Assembly (NCBI GenBank): GCA_020912385.1 | Contig: CP087222.1 | Coordinates: forward strand, 496,001-560,000 | Reading direction: 5' to 3' | DNA: 64,000 nucleotides | Origin: Neofusicoccum parvum | Taxonomy: Eukaryota; Ascomycota; Dothideomycetes; Botryosphaeriales; Botryosphaeriaceae | Shown here: positions 33,211 through 44,918 of the stretch, in pieces | Numbering within the stretch: the stretch's first letter is position 1 | How the letters are laid out: the number at the start of each line of letters is the position of its first letter | Position numbers and translations under genes: made by a program | The notes under the pieces: model-generated | Databases searched by the model: none | What the model was told of the DNA's origin: nothing | Seen by the model: only the letters and a program-made list of their open reading frames with translations

Positions 33211-35060
33211 ATGAAGGCTGCCGCCTGCTTATCGCTGCTGCCCGTGCTGGCTTCAGCTTCCCCGGTCTTCAACACCGGCTCCATCCACAACGAGGCAGCG
33301 CCCGTCATCTCCTCGGTCAACGCCAAGGAGGTTCCGAACTCGTACATCATCAAGTTCAAGAAGCACGTCAAGCACGAGGATGCGACAGCCCACCACTCTT
33401 GGGTCCAGGAGATCCACTCGTCCAACGAGAACGAGAGGACCGAGCTGCGCAAGCGCTCGCAGTTCCCTCTCGCTGACGAGGTCTTCGAGGGCCTGAAGCA
33501 CACCTACAACGTCGCTGGCGGCTTCTTGGGCTACTCCGGCCACTTTGACGAGGAGGTCATCGAGCAGATCCGGAGACACCCTGATGTAAGTCTGCTGCAA
33601 CGTGCGACCGTCCGAAACCGGACACGTCCCTTGCGAGCCCATCGCACCACCAACACCCTCTCTTCTGTCGCTCGTTCTCCAGGCCAACAAGCGGTATCAT
33701 GTCGCTGTTGCATCTTCCCCTTGCCACGTGACGCATTCTGTTACGTCTCATCACGCCATACTGACGAGCTTCGTGCGTAGGTCGAGTACGTCGAGAGGGA
33801 CTCCGAGGTCCACACCCTGAAGGAGGACTACGAGGTCGAGAAGAACGCCCCCTGGGGTCTTGCCCGTATCTCCCACCGCGAGAGCCTTAGCTTCGGTACC
33901 TTCAGCAAATACTTGTATACTGCCGACGGTGGAGAGGGCGTCGATGTCTACGTCATTGACACTGGCACCAACACCGAGCACGTCGACTTTGAGGGTCGTG
34001 CTCACTGGGGCAAGACCATCCCCCAGGGTGATGTCGATGAGGACGGCAACGGCCACGGCACCCACTGCTCTGGCACTGTCGCTGGCAAGAAGTACGGTGT
34101 TGCCAAGAAGGCCAACGTCTACGCCGTCAAGGTCCTCCGCTCGAACGGCTCCGGCACCATGTCCGATGTCGTCAAGGGTGTCGAGTACGCTGCTGAGCAG
34201 CACTCAGAGCAGGTTGCCGCTGCCAAGACGGGCAAGGGCAAGAAGGGCTTCAAGGGTTCCGCTGCCAATATGAGTCTGGGTGGTGGCAAGTCTACCACTC
34301 TCGACCTTGCGGTCAACGCCGCTGTCGACGCTGGTATCCACTTCGCTGTCGCTGCCGGTAACGACAACGCCGACTCTTGCAGGTACTCTCCTGCTGGCGC
34401 CGAGAAGGCTGTCACCGTCGGTGCCTCCACTCTCGCTGACGAGCGTGCCTACTTCTCCAACTACGGCAAGTGCAACGACATCTTTGCCCCTGGCCTCAAC
34501 ATTCTTTCCACCTGGATCGGCAGCAAGTACGCTACGAACAAGATCTCGGGTACCTCGATGGCCTCTCCCCACATTGCCGGCCTCCTGGCCTACTACCTTT
34601 CTCTCCAGCCTGCCTCTGACTCCGCCTACTCTGTTGCGGAGATTACCCCGGCCAAGTTGAAGAAGCAGCTTATCTCCGTTGCCACTGAGGGTGCCCTGAC
34701 CGATGTCCCCAGCGACACCACCAACGTAAGTATCAGTCGCATCGAACTGTGTTACACATTTGCTAACCATTTTTGCAGGTCCTCGCCTGGAACGGCGGTG
34801 GCAAGTCCAACTACAGCGAGATCGTCTCTGACGGCGGCTACAAGGTTGGCTCCAAGTCGATTGACATCTCTCTCCCTTCGATGGAGGATATGGAGGCGGA
34901 GCTCGAGACCGTCGGCCACAAGGCGCACGCCGGCGCTGAGAAGCTTGAGTCCAAGATCGAGAAGCTCGCCGAGAAGTTCGAGGACTTTGTCGCGGACGAG
35001 ATGGAGGAGTTCTTCGAGGAGTTCAAGCACCACAGGGCTGCTCAGCGTGCCTCGATGTAA
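33211..35060 (+). CDS. pepC: vacuolar-type subtilisin-like serine protease (S8A, PepC/Prb1-like)
   Basis: Three exons: 33211-33585, 33781-34725, 34779-35060; 533 aa. Residues 1-17 are a signal peptide. An I9 inhibitor propeptide follows (SYIIKFKKHV...HPDVEYVERD). The S8 catalytic domain carries the triad Asp185 (VIDTGTN), His217 (GNGHGTHCSGTVAG) and Ser384 (SGTSMASPHIAG); the oxyanion-region AAGNDN is present. The C-terminal tail is highly charged and helical (ESKIEKLAEKFEDFVADEME), as in vacuolar cerevisin-type proteases, which are also major mould allergens (Alp2/Pen ch 18 group). It would mature in the vacuole and degrade proteins during autophagy and starvation. Intron 1 is long for this window (195 nt). 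The symbol is by family resemblance. Confidence 0.93.
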
Positions 35061-36413
35061 ATGTAGGGGTGTAATTCCGCATCAGGACATGGCAGATTGG
35101 AGGCGGCCCAAGCGGCGCGCCCCAACAGACACAATCAGGACTTTGTTACGGAGCAGACATGTTTTCATCTAGGATCACTGGGAGAGGGTCACGGCGGTTA
35201 GGTTATGGGTCATGGCATTCTTTGGCATAGATTGGGAAGTCCGGTCGCATATGCTCTACAGGTTCGCAATGCAAGCTTGAATTCGCAATGTTTCCTCACC
35301 AGCGACCCACAATAGTGGTTCATGTGCTCAACACTTTGGCTCGAACCCTCTGGTGGCGAGCCAGAGGCGTGCTTCTTGGCGCGATAAGAGCTCCCCAAAC
35401 GCCAATCAGCAGCGATACGGAGTAGGCTCGCAGCTGTCGTGTGGCCACGAAGGTGCATCTCACGGCGCAGTCATCCTGGGGCACCCTGGAAGCTTAGACC
35501 CTTATCGGCATGCAGATCATCCACTCTGGTCCACTCGGGTGTTCATACGGGCGGCGTCTCACGTGGGCCGCCGATCTCGCAAAACCGAAATTGCCGCCAA
35601 AAGAGGTCATCTGTGCATCAGCCTGCAAGGAACCAGTCACGCACTGGTTTCCGCGCTCTTAGCGGTCTTGCAACCGCGTTCCTGCAAGCTTGAGTTGCTT
35701 TTTGGCATGCGCGCCAGAGAAGGGCAAGCGTTGAGAGGCGAGATGGAGGCTGTTCCCCGCTGCAGTGGGCAGTTGTACCTGCTTGGTCGCCGCCACGCTT
35801 GATTAGTACTGGGCGCACCCGGAACCAACACCACAGCGACAGAACCCATGGTCTGCGCTCACGCCTAGCTGGAGTGCGCTTCTTGTCGAATGGTCGGCAA
35901 AGATTGGTTCGTTGAGAAACACGTCGCATCTGCAGAGGCCCGTGCCTGTTGCTGTTCATCTCACTAATCTACAGTGACGACGTGGTGTTTGTTTGAAGAG
36001 CGACGGGATCTCACGATCTCTCCGCATGCGTAGCAAAGGAATATATGTGCTCAACACTGGCAGGTGCATCTCGCGTTCACCCGTTTCCTCGCTCTCTCTT
36101 TCCAACTTGTCCCCAGATCTGTGATCTCTTTCGCCAATCTGCTTTCCATTCAGCTGGTAACTGCACCTGCCTGCTTGAGCATTGATGGGTGCCTCTTACC
36201 CTCATACCAAGCCCGCTTCTCACGGGCTTTCTCTTGCCCCCATCTCAGCCGTCATGATTCCTCCGCTTCGCTTCTTTCCTCACTGCATGATACCGTTGTT
36301 TGTTCCTCACCGTCGGATCCGCATACTTCATTTGAATCCGACATCTTGGATATCGTTGGCATTCGCCTGAGTACAACTGCTTCCGCAGTCTTCCGTTCGT
36401 ACTTCACCTGCAG
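35061..36413. other. intergenic, no gene recognised (1.35 kb)
   Basis: Between the subtilase and the large disordered protein gene. No supported coding region was seen. The right half is C/T-rich, fitting a 5' leader of the next gene. Confidence 0.5.
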
Positions 36414-39400
36414 ATGCTCTCGCGTGCCTCCAGCGACGCCGGAACACGGCTGCGGCACGCCAAGTCAACATCTTCGGTCCGGTCACGAGGGAAGAATGCT
36501 GCGACGGAGCCCTCCGATCCATTCATCGTTCGAGAGCATGCAACTGCCGCTGCTGTCCATGCCTTTGAGCGGGCATATGCCCTCGACCGCAGCCGATCCA
36601 GGCCTGACCGGAGTTTGGAATTAGCACGGCACAGGAGCAACGCGAGCAGGGGATCGCAGGGCTCACACTTTCCACCGCGCGGGTCCAGCCTTCGGCAGGC
36701 CGGAGATGATAGTGCGCTCAAACGTCGAAAGTCAACGCAGTCGCAGAAGTTCAGCCTTGAGAGACAACAGAGTAACAGGCCCAACGCTGTCGCGGCACCG
36801 GTTGCCACTCCACAGCACCATACACACGACATCATACCTACGTCTACCGCATCTGCCCCGCCACTCCCCAGGAGCATTGTTGCAATCGCAGCACCTGAAA
36901 ATGACCCGACCACGCCCGTCTCAAAGCAAGTTCGCAAATCACGCTCCATGTACACTTCGTGGAGTCTTGGTATTAGCAGCTCCCGTGAACCTCGTCAAGA
37001 TGCCTTTGCAGATATCAGCTTCGCGAGCCAAAGAGCAAAAGAGAACAGAGCTCCATCCACGTCCGACATGAGTCCTGGGGTCGACGCCACATCTCAACCT
37101 TCATCCAAACCACCAGCTGCGGAAGAGATAGCTGCCGCTCGAGATAAGTTCCTGCAGGACTTTCAGAAGAACAAGCTCAGAACTCGGCCGTCCTTTGTTT
37201 TTACCCCGTTCAAGAAGCGTCAGGAAAAGCAGCACAACCACCAAACAGCTCTTGATTACGAGACTGGTTTTTCTCCGCATGGAACTTCGCCAATCGGTAT
37301 TCCAGCGCCAACAGTTGCTCCAGCCAGACCCGAAGAGAAAAGAACCCTCTCAGGGTCATTGAAGAACAGATTCAAGAAAGTTTTTCGCAAGACTTCTAAG
37401 CCTGCAATTTCTCTACCAGTTCAACAAGTCGACGCATCGCGTGCTTACTTCGGGAATTCAATTCAGGCAACCCCTAGTAAAACTTCCCCGTACACAGACA
37501 CGGCCACACCTGTCGAGGATTCCACTTTGAAGGGCCTTCCCCGACCATCGTCGCGACAACGGGCATCATCGGACATATCGCACCACTCCCGGGAATCTAC
37601 TGATGACCACGACACCAACGACATCAGCAAGTCTCGTGTTACTAGTTGGACGAACTCCTCGGCAACAAACAGCATCAACAACCGTGATGCAAACCGGCTT
37701 TCAATGATCCCAGAGATTGAGCCTCAGCCTGTGAAGAAGCGGAGTTCGTCATCCCTCTTGGGTCGAAGTCCCTTCAGGAAAACCCCCCAGGCATCACCTC
37801 ATGGTTTTGCAAAGGGGCCTGACGCTTTTGATGTCTTTTCGGCACTGAAGAGTAGGCTTGAAAGAGCTGGGTTGGATGGTAATCTCGATCCGGATCTACC
37901 GAGACAGCCTTTGCATGACAAGACAGAACGAGCTACGCTGCCTTCTCAGACTCGGACCAGCTCCAATACGTCCTCCAAAATTAGTCGTGCAACCAAGGCT
38001 ACCATACGCACGGTAACGCCAGAAGTTTTCGGGAGGTCCAGATCGAAGGAGCGGGCGGGCGAAGGACACCACCACATCGATGACGATGATGAGTTGGAGC
38101 ACGATTCTCCTGATGATGATGACAGCGGACTTGTGCTTCCGCGTATCCGTCTTCAGCGTGCTGCAAAAGCGAGCATACCCACTCCAGATCAGATCGCGAG
38201 CCGCAAGAAGAAGTCAGAGAATCGCTGGCAGATTCAACTTCAACAGGGCCACTCTCCAGTCTTTTCAAACAATACCAAGAGGGCAATGACTGGTGCCAGC
38301 CCGTATGAAATGATGCCGCTTGATCAGTCTCCCAGTCCATCAAAGAGCATCGAGACCCCACCACGCACTTCCAGCCGCAAGCCTCAACAGCCTGTCGATA
38401 TGCTTAGCCCGGGTTGGCCGTCGAGGGCGGATATCATGTCCCCCAGTGTTTATTCACGGGATTCTTCTGGGGAATCCCCCGTCCGCAAGGAAAGTGATGG
38501 GTCGAATTGCCCTCCTGGCACTGTTGTCATCGTCTCCAGCACCTCTGCGAAAAGTTATACCTTGGGATCTCCGTCAAAGAAGGACAACGGCGTAAGATCT
38601 GTTCGCTCAAGCAAAGATTGGAAGTCATGGTTGTCGAAAGAAGTCTCTGAGCTCGATCTGAGCCAGGACTTTGACATGAGCATGACAGAGGAATGGCTGC
38701 TGAAGCCCACCACCGGTCACCAGCGAGAACATGCAGAAATTGTTGATGTGGGAGAAGACGAGGATGAAATCGTTGTTTTCAAGTCACGCCCGGCTTCAAG
38801 TTCCTTTCCAAACAGACCTGAAAGGCTTACTCTAGTTGATCCAACGACAAGCACGATTGAAAGATCTAAGCTCAGCGGACCAGACGAACCGAATCTTGAG
38901 CACGGAACCACAACTCCGAATAGCGGTAGCCTCACCGTTGATGCTGGAAGGAAAGCCAATACTCAAAGTGGGAAGAGCAGTGCGAGTCTCATGGGTGGCA
39001 AAATGGACAAGCACGGCGAAAGTGAACAGATCGGGGCGACAAGTGGCAGCAGCCCGGGCACACAGGGGCCTACCCGCGATGCAAGCAAAACAACTGAACC
39101 AGTGTCGACTCAACCGCCCGAGCAAGAGGAAAAAATCCCACTCAGCACCCTCACAGACCGTCCTGTCCGCAATTCTCGATCCTTCCACTCAATCCACCGC
39201 TCTGGCGGCCGCAGCCAATCCAGCTTGGCCTATTACACCACTTCTGCCGATGACCCAGGCATGCCGCAAGCACCCACGATCCCCACTCCCCCTGCTCCAG
39301 CGGCCCCTGTTGCCAACCCACCCTTCCGCTTCCGCCCCGCCGCCCACGTCACCCCGACCGATCCCTCCACGGCCGTCCCCGCCGCTAGGACTTCAGCCTT

Positions 39401-40181
39401 CTCCCGCCCCCGCTCCGCCTTCGACCTCCGCCACCAGCACAGCAGCGCCCAGCTCCGCCCCGCCATCCCCAGCAGCCCTCCAGCCGGCCCAGCGGCCACG
39501 AGCACGCAATCCACCGCGGGCGGCACCACGCTCCTCCCGCCCCCTCCTCACCACCCCCACCACCTCCGCCGCAAACCAGTCACCCTGGGCTGCCGCCGCG
39601 GCCGCACGACGCCCAGCCCGACGCCCACCGCCAGCCCGGAAGGGGAGGGCGAGACGATGCACATGATCATGCAGGGGCCATACAGCAGCGCCACGAGCGA
39701 CGGGCGCGGCGGCGAAGCAGGCGGCCGCACCTCGCCCCCGTGGATCCCTCCCCCACCCCCAGCATCGTCATCATCGTCGCCAGCCCCGGGCGCTCCCCCG
39801 TCATCGGCTCGCGCGCCCCGGTCCCGCGCTTCCCCGGCGCATCGCCAGCTCCACCATCCCCACCAGCTCGCGGCCAGGCAGTCGACGCCCGCGCTGCGCG
39901 TGACGCCGCGGCCGAGCGAGGCGAGGTTGAACGCCGCGGCGGCTGCGAGGGCGGGTGGGGCTATGGGGCGGGGCGTGGGGTGCAAGGAGAATGCGTCGCC
40001 GGCGGTGGTGACGCCGGTGGGGAAGAGTTGGGAGGCGGCCGCCGGGGAGGGGGCGTCGGAGGGGGAGAGGGAGACGCCGAGTCCCGGGCAGCTGATGGCA
40101 GAGAGGTGGCTGAGCGCGAGACAGCAGAGAGCTGCGGTGGAGGGCGCGAACGGCGTGAGTGGGAGCCCGGCGTTTTTGTGA
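36414..40181 (+). CDS. large disordered fungal protein, function unknown
   Basis: A single exon of 1,255 codons. The protein is Ser/Pro/Thr-rich and almost wholly disordered. The N-terminus is basic, Ser-rich and Ala-rich (SDPFIVREHATAAAVHAFER). A short helical, probably structured segment lies near residues 237-270 (AAEEIAAARDKFLQDFQKNK; FVFTPFKKRQEK). A basic patch (LKNRFKKVFRKTSK) and an acidic patch (HIDDDDELEHDSPDDDDSG) follow. The last 290 residues are extremely Pro/Ala/Ser-rich and end near MAERWLSARQQRAA. The short conserved-looking islands suggest a scaffold or regulatory protein. I do not recognise a named family. The start ATG directly follows CTGCAG, so an upstream exon cannot be excluded. 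Confidence 0.75.
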   Translation: MLSRASSDAGTRLRHAKSTSSVRSRGKNAATEPSDPFIVREHATAAAVHAFERAYALDRSRSRPDRSLELARHRSNASRGSQGSHFPPRGSSLRQAGDDSALKRRKSTQSQKFSLERQQSNRPNAVAAPVATPQHHTHDIIPTSTASAPPLPRSIVAIAAPENDPTTPVSKQVRKSRSMYTSWSLGISSSREPRQDAFADISFASQRAKENRAPSTSDMSPGVDATSQPSSKPPAAEEIAAARDKFLQDFQKNKLRTRPSFVFTPFKKRQEKQHNHQTALDYETGFSPHGTSPIGIPAPTVAPARPEEKRTLSGSLKNRFKKVFRKTSKPAISLPVQQVDASRAYFGNSIQATPSKTSPYTDTATPVEDSTLKGLPRPSSRQRASSDISHHSRESTDDHDTNDISKSRVTSWTNSSATNSINNRDANRLSMIPEIEPQPVKKRSSSSLLGRSPFRKTPQASPHGFAKGPDAFDVFSALKSRLERAGLDGNLDPDLPRQPLHDKTERATLPSQTRTSSNTSSKISRATKATIRTVTPEVFGRSRSKERAGEGHHHIDDDDELEHDSPDDDDSGLVLPRIRLQRAAKASIPTPDQIASRKKKSENRWQIQLQQGHSPVFSNNTKRAMTGASPYEMMPLDQSPSPSKSIETPPRTSSRKPQQPVDMLSPGWPSRADIMSPSVYSRDSSGESPVRKESDGSNCPPGTVVIVSSTSAKSYTLGSPSKKDNGVRSVRSSKDWKSWLSKEVSELDLSQDFDMSMTEEWLLKPTTGHQREHAEIVDVGEDEDEIVVFKSRPASSSFPNRPERLTLVDPTTSTIERSKLSGPDEPNLEHGTTTPNSGSLTVDAGRKANTQSGKSSASLMGGKMDKHGESEQIGATSGSSPGTQGPTRDASKTTEPVSTQPPEQEEKIPLSTLTDRPVRNSRSFHSIHRSGGRSQSSLAYYTTSADDPGMPQAPTIPTPPAPAAPVANPPFRFRPAAHVTPTDPSTAVPAARTSAFSRPRSAFDLRHQHSSAQLRPAIPSSPPAGPAATSTQSTAGGTTLLPPPPHHPHHLRRKPVTLGCRRGRTTPSPTPTASPEGEGETMHMIMQGPYSSATSDGRGGEAGGRTSPPWIPPPPPASSSSSPAPGAPPSSARAPRSRASPAHRQLHHPHQLAARQSTPALRVTPRPSEARLNAAAAARAGGAMGRGVGCKENASPAVVTPVGKSWEAAAGEGASEGERETPSPGQLMAERWLSARQQRAAVEGANGVSGSPAFL

Positions 40182-43100
40182 GGGTTTCTTGAGGGGTGGG
40201 TACACGTCAGGGTTTGGAGAGGGGAACACTGTTGGATGGTTGGTTCTTGTGCGCTCTTGGACGTTTCTTTTTTTTTTCTTTTTTTTTGTTTTCCCCCAGT
40301 CCCTGTGTGGGTTTGGGTATACTTGTCACTGAGCATGATCATCTGTTCGTATGTTTAGCTGGTGGGTCTTTTGGCCACCTCTCAGGTTTGGTGTTTGGGG
40401 ATTCTTTCCTCGGAGGGCACTCGGCATACTTTTCTGGCAGCACCTCTTAGGGCTCTTCTAACTTGGGTTCACTGCGCGGCTAATGTCTTTAGATAAATAT
40501 CTCTTATGTACTTGTCGTACATGGAGACAGTGAAGTAAGAGAACAACATCAGACTCAACATCGTCGGTCCATCAAGGACACATGGATACGGCATTGCTGA
40601 GAACACGACTGAGTCTCAATCGGGACCCATTGGCAGTTTCACAATCCCACCGCCATCAGTTCCGCCAAAAGCCCATCCACTCCGAAGCGAGAAGGACGGC
40701 TGCCCACCGTCACGGCCGTACACATGTCACCGACGAGACGACAAACGGCCAGCCAACCACCCGGCCAGCCGCGTCGTCGGGATAGACTCCGCCGCCAGCA
40801 TTATTCCCGCCGCGACTCCCTTATACCCAGGGATTCCAGGCACGCGCGACGGCCGGCCAGCACACACACAGACACCCAGACGATCTCGCGGCCACACGTG
40901 CGGCCCAAGCCCGGCAGGAACGAACAGGGTGTGGGTCCGCCTGCGGCGCAGGCAGAGAGAGAGAGAGTCCGGCAGCCGGAGTCCGGACCGGGCGGCACGA
41001 GCACGACGATGACGGAGACGACGGACGACGACGACAACGGGGGGGCGCCACCAAGCTTCTCCCCTTCATCTCCCTTTAATTCTCACCGTGCGTGTTCGAA
41101 ATGACCGGGCTCGGTTGGATGCTGCTGACGACGACGGCGGTCGTGGTATGACGAGAGCATGCGCCGCGCTGAGCAACGCAGACACGTGCAAGTGCTTATG
41201 TCTCTCTCCTACCCCCCGGGGAGGTGTCATCCAGCCATCACCGATCACGCTCGCATATTTTCGTCTATAACGTCTCACGGGCCGGCAGCCTCCGCGCCAA
41301 TGATGTGACGACACACACAAGCACACAAAGGGATTGGACTTGTTTTTTTCTTTTTCTTTTTTCTTTTTTGTTGTCGCTGCTCGAGAAAAAAAAAGCCACC
41401 AGCCCTTTTCCTTCCCTGTTCTTCCAACAGTTTTCTCACCCGCAGCCAGATCGTGAGATTCCCGTTCGCTGCCGCATCACGCCCGCCCCCCGTCCCCATC
41501 CCCCCGGGTCCCCATGCAATCCATCAGCTGGGGAGAAAAGGAGGGAAAATCACCCAGATATACGTGTGCCCAGATACGCACCCCAGGCAGATCTCGCGGA
41601 AGATGGCGTCGCGGAGCCGGGTTCGCTCGCGAGTGGATGGGAAGCAGGTTTGCCCTGGCCGTCAGCCTGGGGTGGGTTTTGTGATAAGCGGTAGCTGGGG
41701 GAGGTGGAGGGGGGGGTGGAGGGTCAGAGCCAATGGGAGGGAGCCAGACGAGCCAACGGGGGCCCCGATGGCAGGGTGGAGCGAGGGAGAGAAAGGCAGG
41801 ATCGAACGCATGGAGAAGCCGGCGCTGCAAAAGGAAGAAAGAAGAGAAATCAAAAAAGAAAAAAAAATGACCAGGCGGCAGCATGCAGGAAGCGGGTCGC
41901 GGCGCGGCACGGATCGGTCCCAAGTCTGCCTCGTCGTCGCGCTGCGTCACACACGCACGCACAAGCGCCTCGCCGGCAGGCTGCGACGAGCGACGAGGGA
42001 GCACGTTGCCGCCGCCCGCGCCGAACGGACCGAAACGGCGGTCCTTGGGAGGGGAGGGGAGAGGGGCGTCGGGTTGAGTGCGCCTGCGGCCGGCAGAGAG
42101 CAGCAGCAGTGTCGCCGCTCGCTGCTGCTCGTCGGGCTGAGCTAAGGCCGCCCGCCCGTCCGCCCGCTCCACTTTTCTCGTCGAGATCAACCGTTCGCCC
42201 TGCTTTTCCTTCGAGAAGCCGAGTTGTTATTGCGCGCGCTCGCTTGGCCTTCTATTGGGACCGAAGGCCTTGTTGGGGGGCCCCCGGATGGGAGCTCGGC
42301 AACCCACGGCTTTCGAGATACTTAGCGACCGCGGGCTTTTTCTCTCGCTCGCTCTCTGCGCTACGACTCTGCTCGGCGCAGAGCGGAGAGGCGGCGGGCC
42401 GTGCGCGCTCTGGGTCCTCACCTTCTCTCGTGGCGAGCGGAACCCGGTGGCGGACAGGAACAGCTGTGCTTTGATAGGCGGACGCGTGCTCGCTGCAGAG
42501 GTAAACAGATAGGAGAGGCGCGGTCCAGACTGCAGGGAGACCAGGCTGGGCATGATGGCATTGTACACAGATACTTACATACGCGAGCCGGTGGCAACGT
42601 CATGAGTCGAGGAAGGGCCGCTGCCGCACTGGTCACAGCGTATGACGACTATTATCCCGCAAGAAGGGGACCAGGAGTGGATTCAGGAGCGGAGCGGATG
42701 CAACCTTATTGCCCAAGGCGTGCGGGCAGGGTGAGCAGGGAGGCGCCGAAGGGTCCAGTACGAGCAGATGCGCAGAGCAGAAAGGGTCTGAGACCTCAGG
42801 GTCCCGCCCTTGATGCAGGAACGACCTTCCCGCTTGCTCCTTTGAGGTGATCGGACAGAGCAGAGGGAGGGAGTGACGGCAGCGGGGCGAGGCGAGACGA
42901 GGCGAATGGCGTGTGTGCGATGAGCCCGGAGCGTTGGACGGGGCTGGCGCGCGCGAACGTCTGCACACTCGGCATCGGGTAGCAAAATTGCCAGCTGCTT
43001 GCTACTTATTGGAAGCCAAGCAGGTGCTCGTCCCGGCTGCGCGCGGGCGGCGGAGCGCGAGAGGACGGACGGCGAATCGAGGCAGCGGAACGCGTCCCAC

Positions 43101-44918
43101 TCAGGCGGTGGGCGGACACATGAGGTTGGTGCGCGCGAGCTTGGCTTTTGACAGGGCTCAAGCAGCAGCGAGGCTAGCAGCAAAGCGCGATAGTCAGCCC
43201 GTTGGACAGGGGTGCGGCGAACGCACTGAGAGGCGGTGGCCTGACTTGCGGCAAGGCGGTGACGGGCGGGCGAGCGAAGCGCGCAGGCCCGAGGGCCAGC
43301 GAGACGCGAGAGATCTCCATTTGCCTGGCTGCCGGCCACCACTGGGTTAAGGGGAAGACGACGAGGCCGGGAGACGAGACGGCGAGAGGCGGCGTGCCGG
43401 CGCGGCGGGCACCCAGGACCCGGCCGCGCAGGGGAGCGCCAGAGGCATCGCGATTCGCGCCGTCCCAAACAAGACAGCATGGCAAAGTCACGATTCAGCT
43501 CCCGCACCGCTCCAGATCCTGAGACTGCTCCTGGCTCCCTGGCCCGCCGGCAGGCACGCAGACGCCATTTCTGCAGGCTGAGTAGTGAAACTGTTTCAGA
43601 TACACGGCGCCCTCACAGCCCAAGTGCCCCACGAGCTCCCCCACGGCGTCTTGAGCTGCTGCTCGTATAGTCACTATTGTGATGATGTCAATGTGTATCA
43701 GGTCAAGGAAAGCGTCGGGCGTCCACAGTCCCGCAGTGCCATCCCCGTCGGACCCGCTTCCCACGTAAATCTGGTCAACATGCGGCAATACGGCGACGGA
43801 AGCAGTCAAGTCTCGGCAGTGGGCAACGGCTTGGTATCGTGGTACTAGCATTAATGTAGGACTGCATACGTACGACGCATAGGGAAAAAAGCCGAAAGGC
43901 AGTTGCGCTCGCTTGCTCTCGGCCCACACGCAGTCAATCATCCTCATGCGCACGGCTGAGGCCAGAGATGGAACAGCCTGACCGGAGAACCAGTAGATGT
44001 CCGGAGGTGCCAGGTCGCGCAGGGCAGGGAGAACAGAGTCGCACGGACAGGCGGATGCTATGTACAGATGAGGCCAGAAAAGTCGTAGCACAGGTGGTAG
44101 ACAGGCGCAGTCATTTGTTTTTTGCTGCTTATAAACTACGGAGTGATCCGGCGTCTTTCCACCAGGAAAGAATGGGGCCATTAGGGCGGGCGTGCCACCC
44201 ATGGACAGGAAAGCATCGCTTTCCAGAGCACGGCAACGCAGTTGTGCGAATGCCAGACTACAATCCACGGGCTCGGTGGTGTTCCTCCTAGCGGGCTGTG
44301 AGAGCAGGCAGCAGAACTGGATATCGCCGAAAGCTGGTGGTGGGGCGCGAGAAGAGCAGAACGAGCAACAGCCGGAAACGGTAACATGTCCTGGTCAGAA
44401 GCAAGGTGTTCCTCCCTCACGAGACGCCGGACGCTAGTAATCGCCACGTAAACGGTATGACTAGACAAACGGGAAAGGAAAGAACGCAAGATGCCCCTAA
44501 AGAAAAAGCATTAAGTCATGTAGTAGCCATCACTCCATCCCTGTGCGCGCGCCATGCGGTAAAAGATGTGATCCACGGGAACCAAAACGGTGGACGAGAC
44601 GGGAGAAGGACAAACAATCCAGGCGGCTGACCAGGTCTAAGTCCGGCGTCTTTGCGGCTCCCAGCAAGGGCTCGGAGAAGGGAAAAGACAACTTGGACGG
44701 TGCTCGTGCCTCTCCAGCCCGGCCGGGCGAGAGGCTTCCAGAACGACGTTGGGCCAGTCTCCAGGAAGGAAGGCAGATGTGGAGGATTCTTCAGGCTGAA
44801 TCCGTGGAACAACCCCAGACCAGGCAAAGGGCCAGCAAAAGGAAGGCAAGACTCTACAAAGCCAGGAGGGTATGGTAAAAGAAACATCATTTTTGACAGG
44901 CAGAACATGGCTGCAAGA
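40182..44918. other. gene-free GC-rich convergent interval (4.7 kb)
   Basis: Between the 3' ends of the large disordered protein gene and the rfeG-like gene. Many long open frames exist on both strands (up to about 270 codons), but they are arginine/alanine-rich, mutually overlapping and typical of GC-rich non-coding DNA. T-rich tracts occur near 40266-40290 and 41340-41372. No gene is supported. Confidence 0.45.

Noticed and set aside
35330..35375. B-box-like GGTTCGAGCC on the minus strand
   Set aside because: No matching T-stem, acceptor stem or A box around it.
42683..43507. 274-codon minus-strand open frame
   Set aside because: Arg/Ala/Pro/Ser-rich, antisense to equally long plus-strand frames, no domain; typical of GC-rich non-coding DNA.
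43495..44268. 257-codon minus-strand open frame
   Set aside because: It begins with GTG rather than ATG, has no family resemblance, overlaps other frames and shows random-looking composition in GC-rich DNA.
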